Shown here piece by piece: positions 1-5,677 of a DNA stretch of 9,241 nucleotides. Within the stretch, counting starts at the first letter, position 1. Each line of letters begins with the position of its first letter. Source of the DNA: Oscillospiraceae bacterium (GTDB taxonomy: Bacteria; Bacillota_A; Clostridia; Oscillospirales; WRJC01); contig WQXD01000135.1 of NCBI GenBank assembly GCA_009785015.1, forward strand, positions 1 through 9,241, given 5' to 3'. The position numbers were made by a program, and so were the translations under genes. A model generated the notes under the pieces. It was not told where the DNA came from and made no database searches. It saw nothing but the letters and a program-made list of their open reading frames with translations.

Positions 1-323
1 GCGCCGACAGGCATCCCGAACGCTATCAGCATACCCGTGACCACCGCGGAGAGATCTCTTACGGTCACGCGTTTTTTGGCGATCAGGCAAAACAGAAACT
101 CCGCCGCCACGCAGCTTGCCACAGACACCAGCGTCAGCGTGAGCGCCCGGAAACCGAATATGTATATGCTCCAGCCCAAAGCCGGGAGCAGCGCGATTAT
201 CACTCCGGCCATTATCGAGGAGGTGGTCTCGCCGCCCTTTATATGCGGCGAAGTGGACACCGTCATGATGCTGTCCTGGGGGATTGTCACGCGTTTTTTG
301 TCGCCGGTTTGATTTTGATTCAT
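1..323 (-). CDS. rnfD: Rnf complex membrane subunit D, N-terminal part (cut by window edge)
   Basis: This is the first 107 codons of RnfD, a membrane subunit of the Rnf ferredoxin:NAD+ oxidoreductase, which couples electron flow to Na+ or H+ export. The translation contains the family's N-terminal signature, TVSTSPHIKGGETTSSIM, at about residues 21-38. Hydrophobic helices follow (about 38-57 and 60-82), and then a VRDLSAVVTGMLIAFGMP stretch typical of the second conserved block. The FMN-attachment threonine lies beyond the window. The ATG overlaps the rnfC stop as ATGA, so the two are translationally coupled; only a weak AAAGAG-like ribosome site precedes it. The usual clostridial order is rnfCDGEAB, so G, E, A and B are expected beyond the left edge. 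Identification is from recognised sequence similarity and is strengthened by rnfC upstream. Confidence 0.93.
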   Translation of the reverse strand, partial: MNQNQTGDKKRVTIPQDSIMTVSTSPHIKGGETTSSIMAGVIIALLPALGWSIYIFGFRALTLTLVSVASCVAAEFLFCLIAKKRVTVRDLSAVVTGMLIAFGMPVG

Positions 324-1738
324 TGCTCTTTGTCCCCCCCCGCGATTTCGCGCCCCGCGGCGGCCGCCCTGCCCGGATATTTGTCGGGGGCCTTGGGCGC
401 GTCGGCCGCTTTAGCGCTGGCTGTGGTCTCCGTCTTGCGCCGCTTCTCGGTTATCCTGCCTTTCGCGGTTTTTATATGCTGCACAATCGGCGCGCCCGCG
501 GGGCATATATACGTGCAGCACCCGCATTCCACGCATGAGAACACATTGTATTTTTCGCACATGGCCAAATCCCCTTTTTTGGCGAATGAGGCCAAGTACG
601 AGGGGAAGAGCCTCATCGGGCAGCCCGAAACGCATCTGCCGCAGCGGATGCACTCCGAATGCTGCTCGTATATGTGCTTTTCCGAAAAGGCCAGAATCCC
701 GGTGGTTCCCTTGGTCACGGGGTTTTGCATGTCAAAAACCGCGAGCCCCATCATCGGGCCGCCCTTGACTATTTTTTTGGGTTCTTTTTTCAAACCGCAG
801 TATTCTATCACCGCGGAGACCGGGGTTCCGATGGGGACCTTCAGGTTTTTCGGGTTTATAACGCAGTCGCCGTCGACGGTGAGCACCCGCTCGATGAGCG
901 GCATGCCCGCGATGAACGCTTCGCAGACCGCGGCGCAGGTCTCAGCGTTGAACACGACGCAGCCGTAGTCGGCGGGCAGTTTGCCGGCGGGCAGTTCCTT
1001 GCCGGTGAGCGCGTATATGAGCTGGCGCTCGTCGCCCTGGGGATATTTGGTCTTCAGGATCTTTATCTCCAGCATCTTGCTTTTGGCGGCTGTCTCCGTG
1101 ATGCGGTCGGCCGCCCGCAGCTTGTCGTCCTCAATTGCGACATAGCCGGTTTTCAGCCCCAGCGTCTTGAGCAGTATCTTCATGCCGTTTATTATCATCT
1201 CGGGGCGCTCTATCATCAGCCTGTAATTGCCCGTGAGATAGGGCTCGCATTCGGCGCAGTTCACAATCAGCGCGGTCACCTTGTGCAGGGCGGACTTCAC
1301 TTTCGCGTAAGTGGGGAACATCGCGCCGCCCATGCCCGCGATTCCCGCCTGTCTTATCACCTCTATTATCTCGGCGGGGGTCGTTTCGTTTATTTTTTTC
1401 CCGAAAGGCCTCACGCTCACGTGGAACCTGTCCTCAAAATCGTTTTCCACAGTGACAAAATCCGTCTTTGCCCCCGTGGTGAGCATGTGTTTTTCCACGG
1501 AGACCACCTTGCCCGATACGCTCGAGTGGACGGGACAGGAAAATCCGGAATCGTTTTGGGCTATCATCTGTCCCTTATCCACGATATCGCCGGGGGCGAC
1601 CGAAGGCTTGGCGTGGCCCCCTATATGCTGCGAGAGGGGGATATGGACAAACCGGGGCGCGGGAAATATTTCTATGGGGGATTTTCGCGCGTTTTTTTTG
1701 TCCCCGATAAAAACGCCCCCCCGAAAACTCAGCGCCAT
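320..1738 (-). CDS. rnfC: Rnf complex peripheral subunit C (iron-sulfur, NADH-binding side)
   Basis: RnfC is the cytoplasmic-face subunit of the Rnf complex, carrying FMN/NADH-binding elements and two [4Fe-4S] clusters. The 472-residue product starts with the family-typical MALSFRGG and then IPLSQHIGGHAKPSV. A glycine-rich loop GIAGMGGAMFPT lies at about 132-143. The two CxxCxxCxxxCP motifs are C363/366/369/373 and C402/405/408/412. The C-terminal tail of about 55 residues is Lys/Ala-rich and variable. The ATG at 1738 is preferred over an in-frame TTG at 1771 because AAAGGAG (1755-1749 on the minus strand) lies 10 bases before it and because RnfC proteins usually begin at this block. It is the first gene of the rnf operon and its stop overlaps the rnfD start. 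The coding strand has a G7 tract near the start and a G8 tract just before the stop. Confidence 0.96.
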   Translation of the reverse strand: MALSFRGGVFIGDKKNARKSPIEIFPAPRFVHIPLSQHIGGHAKPSVAPGDIVDKGQMIAQNDSGFSCPVHSSVSGKVVSVEKHMLTTGAKTDFVTVENDFEDRFHVSVRPFGKKINETTPAEIIEVIRQAGIAGMGGAMFPTYAKVKSALHKVTALIVNCAECEPYLTGNYRLMIERPEMIINGMKILLKTLGLKTGYVAIEDDKLRAADRITETAAKSKMLEIKILKTKYPQGDERQLIYALTGKELPAGKLPADYGCVVFNAETCAAVCEAFIAGMPLIERVLTVDGDCVINPKNLKVPIGTPVSAVIEYCGLKKEPKKIVKGGPMMGLAVFDMQNPVTKGTTGILAFSEKHIYEQHSECIRCGRCVSGCPMRLFPSYLASFAKKGDLAMCEKYNVFSCVECGCCTYICPAGAPIVQHIKTAKGRITEKRRKTETTASAKAADAPKAPDKYPGRAAAAGREIAGGDKEQ

Positions 1739-1748
1739 AAACCGCAAA

Positions 1749-1755
1749 CTCCTTT
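1749..1755 (-). promoter_or_regulatory. Ribosome binding site that decides the rnfC start
   Basis: AAAGGAG on the minus strand sits 10 bases before the ATG at 1738. It lies inside the longer reading frame that opens at TTG 1771, so it argues for the shorter rnfC protein. Confidence 0.75.
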
Positions 1756-1789
1756 TTTTCGTAAATTGCAAGAATTTAATAAATTTTAC

Positions 1790-1818
1790 TTGACAAACAA
1801 GCGTCTTTGTAATAAAAT
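1790..1818 (+). promoter_or_regulatory. Sigma-70/SigA-type promoter for rpiB and the genes after it
   Basis: A perfect -35 TTGACA (1790-1795) is followed by a 17-base spacer and a -10 TAAAAT (1813-1818), which differs from consensus at one position. Transcription would start near 1825 and give an AT-rich leader of about 150 bases before rpiB. No other plus-strand pair in the gap is as good: TATAAT at 1841 and at 1906 both lack a convincing -35. No riboswitch fold was recognised in the leader. Confidence 0.7.
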
Positions 1819-1850
1819 TAGTATATTATATCCGGCTGTATATAATTTTA
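1813..1850. repeat. Inverted repeat across the rpiB promoter start region
   Basis: Perfect 8-base arms TAAAATTA (1813-1820) and TAATTTTA (1843-1850) are separated by 22 bases. The left arm is the -10 element itself and the predicted start site lies between the arms. The inner TATA segments can extend the pairing if one G is bulged. It could be an operator or merely a product of AT richness. Confidence 0.35.
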
Positions 1851-1897
1851 AGTCGGATTTATGTAATACAAACAAACAAATATAAAAAAAATTATAA

Positions 1898-1935
1898 ATT
1901 ATTTGTATAATATTTGAGATTTTCAATGTTTTCAA
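1898..1935 (-). promoter_or_regulatory. Two overlapping candidate minus-strand promoters for rnfC
   Basis: Read on the minus strand, TTGAAA (1926-1921) is 17 bases from AATAAT (1903-1898), and TTGAAA (1935-1930) is 17 bases from TATTAT (1912-1907). Each has a 5/6 match in both boxes. Both -35 boxes fall inside copies of the TTTCAATATT repeat, so a protein bound there could affect rnfC and rpiB transcription together. In DNA this AT-rich, such matches also arise by chance. Confidence 0.4.
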
Positions 1936-1959
1936 TATTTTTTAATATTTTTCAATATT
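1921..1959 (+). repeat. Four near-identical 10-base units (TTTCAATATT) before rpiB
   Basis: The units are TTTCAATGTT at 1921, TTTCAATATT at 1930, TTTTAATATT at 1940 and TTTCAATATT at 1950. The offsets of 9, 10 and 10 bases are close to one helical turn. The last copy ends two bases before the AAGGAGG of rpiB. Such phased A/T tracts may bend DNA or offer repeated binding sites on one face of the helix. Confidence 0.7.
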
Positions 1960-1962
1960 AAA
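1941..1962 (+). promoter_or_regulatory. Leader hairpin running into the rpiB Shine-Dalgarno
   Basis: TTTAATATT (1941-1949) pairs perfectly over 9 bases with AATATTAAA (1954-1962) around a TTTC loop. Two further G-U pairs could extend it into the GG at 1963-1964. The right arm ends on the first two bases of the AAGGAGG site (1961-1967). A competing hairpin, AATATT-TTTT-AATATT (1934-1949), would free the site. The stem has only A-T pairs, so it is weak; control of translation is inference. Confidence 0.4.
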
Positions 1963-1978
1963 GGAGGAATATCGGATC

Positions 1979-2410
1979 ATGGTTGTATCTATCGCTTCCG
2001 ACCACGCGGGCTATGAATTGAAAGAAGCCCTGAAAAATTATTTCGACGTCGACGGCATAAGCTACAGGGATTACGGGCCCGGGGGCACGGAGGCCGTCGA
2101 CTACCCCGTATACGCGAAAAAAGTGTGCGCGAGCATACAGACCGGCGAGAGCGATTTCGGCGTTCTGGTGTGCGGGACGGGCATAGGCATGGCCATCGCG
2201 GCCAACAAGCACAGGGGTATACGGGCAGCCTGCTGCCATGAGGCGTACAGCGCGAAAATGGCGCGCCTGCACAACGACGCCAACGTGCTGACTCTGGGCA
2301 GCCGGATCGTCGGGGTCGGGCTCGCGGTCGAAACGGTGAAGCAGTTTTTGGCGGCCGATTTTGAGGGTGGCAGGCATTTGGGGCGCGTGGATATGATCAA
2401 TTCGCTTTGA
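1979..2410 (+). CDS. rpiB: Ribose-5-phosphate isomerase B
   Basis: This cytoplasmic enzyme interconverts ribulose 5-phosphate and ribose 5-phosphate in the pentose phosphate pathway; relatives in the LacAB/RpiB family act on galactose 6-phosphate or allose 6-phosphate. The 143-residue length is normal. Visible motifs are SDHAG near the start (phosphate and substrate binding), VCGTGIGMAIAANK at mid-protein (the Cys is the general base in RpiB enzymes), RAACCHEAYSAKMARLHNDANVLTLGSR with the conserved His of HND, and a C-terminal FEGGRH. The ATG is preceded by AAGGAGG (1961-1967) 11 bases upstream. The gene heads a tightly spaced plus-strand run, and 15 bases separate it from the methyltransferase gene. 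Its link to the downstream genes is positional only. Family assignment is secure; the exact sugar phosphate is assumed from the RpiB-like motifs. Confidence 0.95.
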   Translation: MVVSIASDHAGYELKEALKNYFDVDGISYRDYGPGGTEAVDYPVYAKKVCASIQTGESDFGVLVCGTGIGMAIAANKHRGIRAACCHEAYSAKMARLHNDANVLTLGSRIVGVGLAVETVKQFLAADFEGGRHLGRVDMINSL

Positions 2411-2425
2411 GAGGGGAACGCTTCG

Positions 2426-3463
2426 ATGAAGTACGCCTTACTGCAGAATCCCGGGCACAACAGGGTCTATTTCGCCTCGTCGGGCAAGCTCGCGAAAAAC
2501 GAGCTGGCCGCTTTGTTTTCGGGCGGGGGCGGGGAGCCCGAGATACCCGAAATAAAAGAAGAAATGTTCGGCGGGGTCGAATATATCACGTTTTCCTCAA
2601 AAAAAGAGCTCACGGAAAACGAGGCGGTTTTGCTGTCGCGGCTCTCGTTTGTGTACGCGGTTTTCGAGGTATGCGAGGGGGGGCTGTTTTTGCCGGCGGA
2701 AAAGACCCGTCCGTACTTTTTCGGCGGCGATCTGAACACGATGCTCAAATACACCGGGAAAACCAACGAAATATTCACCCGCATGATGATAAACCTCGCA
2801 GTTTTGGCGAGCGGGTACAAGGACGCCTTTTTGGACAACCTGTTTGTTTTGGACCCCGTGTGCGGAAAAGGCACCGCCGTATTCGAATCGCTGATTTGCG
2901 GCTACAACGCCTTCGGATTGGATATAAACAAAAAACAAATCGAGGAAGCGGCGCAGTTTTTGAAAAAATACTTGGAGACGGGAAAATACAAGCACGCGAA
3001 AAAAGAGGAAAAGTTTTCGGGTGCGGGCTTCGGGGGCGCCGCTTTCCGGTCCACGCGCCACAGTTTCGATATAGCCAAAAACAAAGCCGACCAAAAAAAC
3101 GAAAAAAACCTGCTGTGCGAGTTTACCGACGGGGATACCCGCGATGCGGGCAGGTACTACAAAAAAGAGACGTTTCATATCATCGCGGGCGATCTGCCCT
3201 ACGGCATACAGCACGAAAACACCACGGGCAAAGACAAAATGCGAAACCCGTTGGAATTGATAACAACATCCCTGCCCGCCTGGACAAGCGTATTAAAGCC
3301 GCAAGGGGCTTTGGCTTTGTCCTGGAACACCTTTTTGTTAAAACGGGAGGAACTCGCGCGCATATTCGCCGAAAATGGTCTCGCCCTCGCGGATTTCGGC
3401 GATTTTTCCCACAGGGTGGACCAGGCGATAAACAGGGATCTGATAATCGGAGTCAAGAGATAG
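2426..3463 (+). CDS. TRM11-like SAM-dependent methyltransferase
   Basis: This 345-residue protein is a putative Rossmann-fold methyltransferase that adds methyl groups to an exocyclic amine, probably in RNA. Motif I is LDPVCGKGT at about residues 142-150, with the acidic end of strand 2 at GLDINKKQ. Motif IV is the variant DLPYG at 256-260, where this superfamily usually has (D/N)PPY. A YTGKTNEIFTRMMINLA stretch comes just before the catalytic domain. The first roughly 100 residues do not show a recognisable THUMP domain, which archaeal and eukaryotic Trm11 use to bind tRNA. A Lys-rich insert separates the SAM and catalytic motifs (about 175-230). The start has a GAGGGG ribosome site about 10 bases upstream. 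The stop overlaps the next gene's ribosome site. The substrate is unknown: tRNA guanosine N2-methylation is the family precedent, but DNA or another RNA cannot be excluded. Confidence 0.8.
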   Translation: MKYALLQNPGHNRVYFASSGKLAKNELAALFSGGGGEPEIPEIKEEMFGGVEYITFSSKKELTENEAVLLSRLSFVYAVFEVCEGGLFLPAEKTRPYFFGGDLNTMLKYTGKTNEIFTRMMINLAVLASGYKDAFLDNLFVLDPVCGKGTAVFESLICGYNAFGLDINKKQIEEAAQFLKKYLETGKYKHAKKEEKFSGAGFGGAAFRSTRHSFDIAKNKADQKNEKNLLCEFTDGDTRDAGRYYKKETFHIIAGDLPYGIQHENTTGKDKMRNPLELITTSLPAWTSVLKPQGALALSWNTFLLKREELARIFAENGLALADFGDFSHRVDQAINRDLIIGVKR

Positions 3464-3469
3464 GAGGGG
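3463..3469 (+). promoter_or_regulatory. Ribosome binding site supporting the TTG start of the kinase
   Basis: GGAGGGG begins inside the TAG stop of the methyltransferase and lies 7 bases before the TTG at 3477. It fixes that uncommon start codon and implies coupled translation of the two genes. Confidence 0.7.
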
Positions 3470-3476
3470 CTGCTTC

Positions 3477-4808
3477 TTGAAATCGCGGTTTGGCAAAGGG
3501 ATAAAACAAGATGTAAGGCAGATGTTTGACAGATATTTAAACCAGGAGCTGGATCTGCAGATTCAGTTTTTTAACCTGCTGGCCTTTATAGGCATGATTT
3601 CGGGCGTTATGGTCTCGGCGATGAGCGCGCTTTCGGGGGCGGGCCCCGGCGTGTTTTTGCTCAATCTGGCGATTTCGCCCCTGTCATATATAATGCTCCG
3701 CGTGGCGGAAAAGAAAAAATGTTACCGGTTGTGCAGCTGGCTGTGGTTTGTTCTGATATTCATGCTTTCGTTTCCGGCTTTGTTTTTTCTGTGCGGGGGG
3801 CACAAAAGCGGGACCTCGTGCCTTTTTATCCTCGCCATCGCATATACGGCGTCGCTGCTCGAAAAACGCGAAAAAGTCATAGCCGTCGCGCTTGAATTCG
3901 CAATTTACAACGCCTGCACCCTGATTGGCTATTACTACCCCGAAATGTTAGCCGTTTTGCCCTCCGATTTCACGTATACGCTGCATGCGGTGATGAATTT
4001 TTGCTCGTGCGGCACATTGGTGCTTGTCATGCTCGTTTTAAAAAACCGCATGATAAACGCCCGCAAGGCCCAGGTGGATGAACTGATGCGAGAACTCGAG
4101 GCCAGAAATGAAACGCTGAGGCAGTACGACCAGATGAAAAGCGACTTTTTGGCCACCGTGGCGCACGAAATAAACACACCCTTGGCAATAATCGCCGCGA
4201 GCGGCGGCGATACCTTGGATTTGCTCGGCGAGACGCCGCTGAAAACGGACGAAATAACGGAAAACCTGATGGAATCGAACCGGATGGTCAAGGTGATCGA
4301 CAACATAGTCCAGGCCTTAATGGACACGGCCGCCATCGAAAAGGGCAGGATCCCGCTGAACCGCCAGCCCGTCGATATGTCCGAGCTGCTCAAGATCGTC
4401 TGCGGCACCCAGCATAAAAAATTGGATGTAAACAACAATACACTCACATTTGACTTCCTTCCGGATCTGCCCGAAATATGGTTGGATCCGGTGAAAATCG
4501 AGCAGGTGATGATAAATCTGCTTTCCAACGCCTTCCAGCACACGCGCAACGGGAATATAACGGTCGGATTATCCTCAAAGGACAACAGCCAGATTGTCAG
4601 CGTGACCGATAACGGCGACGGAATGGAGCCGGAAGTGGCCCAGGTCGCCTTAAAGCAGTATGTTTCGACAAAAGCCGATCACTGGTACCACGGGATCGGA
4701 CTGTATATATGCCGCCGCATCGTCATCGCGCACGGAGGGGAAATCTGGATAGAAAGCGAGAAAGGGCGCGGGACCGCGATTCATTTTTCGCTGAAGGAGG
4801 GGGCGTAA
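3477..4808 (+). CDS. Membrane sensor histidine kinase (HisKA/HATPase)
   Basis: This 443-residue kinase autophosphorylates on His and passes the phosphate to a response regulator, most likely the one encoded next door. The N-terminal sensor half is nearly all membrane, with six hydrophobic segments at about 31-52, 56-76, 84-106, 113-128, 133-152 and 168-189. No sizeable extracellular loop is visible, so it may sense the membrane itself or a small ligand. A helical linker (about 193-218) leads to the H-box AHEINTPL with phospho-acceptor H230. The ATP domain shows the N-box INLLSNAFQHT (N351), the G1 box DNGDG (D378) and the G2 box HGIGLYICRRI (405-415), followed by GRGTAIHF. No HAMP or PAS domain was seen. 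Translation starts at TTG with a good ribosome site 7 bases before it. The response-regulator gene begins 3 bases after the stop. Confidence 0.93.
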   Translation: MKSRFGKGIKQDVRQMFDRYLNQELDLQIQFFNLLAFIGMISGVMVSAMSALSGAGPGVFLLNLAISPLSYIMLRVAEKKKCYRLCSWLWFVLIFMLSFPALFFLCGGHKSGTSCLFILAIAYTASLLEKREKVIAVALEFAIYNACTLIGYYYPEMLAVLPSDFTYTLHAVMNFCSCGTLVLVMLVLKNRMINARKAQVDELMRELEARNETLRQYDQMKSDFLATVAHEINTPLAIIAASGGDTLDLLGETPLKTDEITENLMESNRMVKVIDNIVQALMDTAAIEKGRIPLNRQPVDMSELLKIVCGTQHKKLDVNNNTLTFDFLPDLPEIWLDPVKIEQVMINLLSNAFQHTRNGNITVGLSSKDNSQIVSVTDNGDGMEPEVAQVALKQYVSTKADHWYHGIGLYICRRIVIAHGGEIWIESEKGRGTAIHFSLKEGA

Positions 4809-4811
4809 AAA

Positions 4812-5522
4812 ATGCCTGCGAGAGCATCGATCCTGATAGTTGAGGACTATGAAGTGATGGCGCAGTTAAACGCCCGTTTGCTGGAGCGGCGGGGATATGA
4901 GACGTCTGTCGCCTTTACCGCGGCAGGGGCGCGGGAGTTGTTTGGCGGAAAAGAATTCGATTTGTATGTGCTCGATATAACGCTCCCCGACGGCGACGGC
5001 CGCACCCTGTGCAAGGAAATCAGGCAGAGAACCGACGCGCCCGTATTGTTTTTGACGGGAAAAACGGAAACAAGGGACAAATTGGAGAGTTTTCTGCTCG
5101 GGGGGGACTATTACCTGACAAAGCCGTATGACAAGGACGAGTTTCTCGCCGTCGTCCAGGCGCTGCTCCGCAGGGCCGGACAGGTCCAAAAAAAAATCGA
5201 CGAGGCTTCCGTCATCACGCGGGGTCCCATAAAGCTGATGGTGGCCGAAAGAAAGGCGTATGTAAACGAGCTCGAAGCGGAACTGACCGCCAAGGAATTC
5301 TCGCTGCTTCTGATTTTGGTGCAAAACGAGGATACGGAAGTGTCCTACGAGACGATTTACGAGCAGGTTTGGGGGGGGCCGATGAACGACGACGTGGGCG
5401 CGCTCCGCCAATTGGTCTCGCGCCTGCGAAAGAAATTGGACGAGGAAAACGCAAGGGGATTTTCCATTTTCAACAAACACGGAAAAGGCTATACTTTCGC
5501 CGTTTTGCCGACGGGCGAGTAG
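4812..5522 (+). CDS. OmpR/PhoB-family response regulator
   Basis: This 236-residue transcription factor is the likely partner of the kinase immediately upstream (3-base gap; AAGGAGGGGG about 8 bases before the ATG). The receiver domain (about 6-120) has the full set of active-site residues: E11-D12 acidic pair, phospho-acceptor D55 in VLDITLPDG, T82 in FLTGKT and K104 in TKP. A short linker (121-133) joins a winged-helix DNA-binding domain (about 134-232) with the typical LTAKEFSLLLILVQN, YEQVWGG, VSRLRKKLDE and GKGYTF elements. The linker is encoded by an A9 run (5188-5196). Loss of one A would reach a stop at 5230, leaving a receiver-only protein. A G8 run (5371-5378) lies in the DNA-binding domain. 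Its target genes are unknown; the following two transcription units are natural candidates. Confidence 0.94.
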   Translation: MPARASILIVEDYEVMAQLNARLLERRGYETSVAFTAAGARELFGGKEFDLYVLDITLPDGDGRTLCKEIRQRTDAPVLFLTGKTETRDKLESFLLGGDYYLTKPYDKDEFLAVVQALLRRAGQVQKKIDEASVITRGPIKLMVAERKAYVNELEAELTAKEFSLLLILVQNEDTEVSYETIYEQVWGGPMNDDVGALRQLVSRLRKKLDEENARGFSIFNKHGKGYTFAVLPTGE

Positions 5523-5677
5523 GGGAATGCGAAAACGCGCGGTTAATTACCATACATGCGGACAAAAATAACATTTTTGTGATTTATCGGGAAGAGCCTT
5601 TTTTTATGATACGATAATATTAATTCGGACGAGCGGGTTCACTATATACCATATAAGGAAAGAGAGAAAATAATATT

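Noticed and set aside
1736..1771. Longer rnfC start at TTG 1771
   Set aside because: The additional 11 residues are not typical of RnfC and the AAAGGAG site lies inside them, pointing to the ATG at 1738.
659..1885. A 408-codon plus-strand open frame antisense to rnfC
   Set aside because: It lies opposite a certain rnfC, has no recognisable domain or ribosome site, and its His/Gly/Arg-rich composition is typical of the reverse reading of a GC-rich gene.
1825..1978. Riboswitch in the long rpiB leader
   Set aside because: The leader is almost all A and T and contains no conserved riboswitch core that I recognise.
2407..3480. A 357-codon open frame overlapping the methyltransferase gene in another plus frame
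   Set aside because: The Arg-rich product has no domains, while the competing frame carries clear SAM-methyltransferase motifs and a ribosome site. It is a by-product of codon bias.
5369..5617. Open frame overlapping the end of the response regulator and extending past its stop
   Set aside because: Low-complexity Arg/Gly-rich product without a ribosome site. It is considered only as the reading frame reached by slippage at the A9 run.
5523..5677. Rho-independent terminator or Rex-type site after the response regulator
   Set aside because: Only a three-base GCG-AAAA-CGC stem with no T-run was found, and TTGTGA at 5577 has no matching second half.
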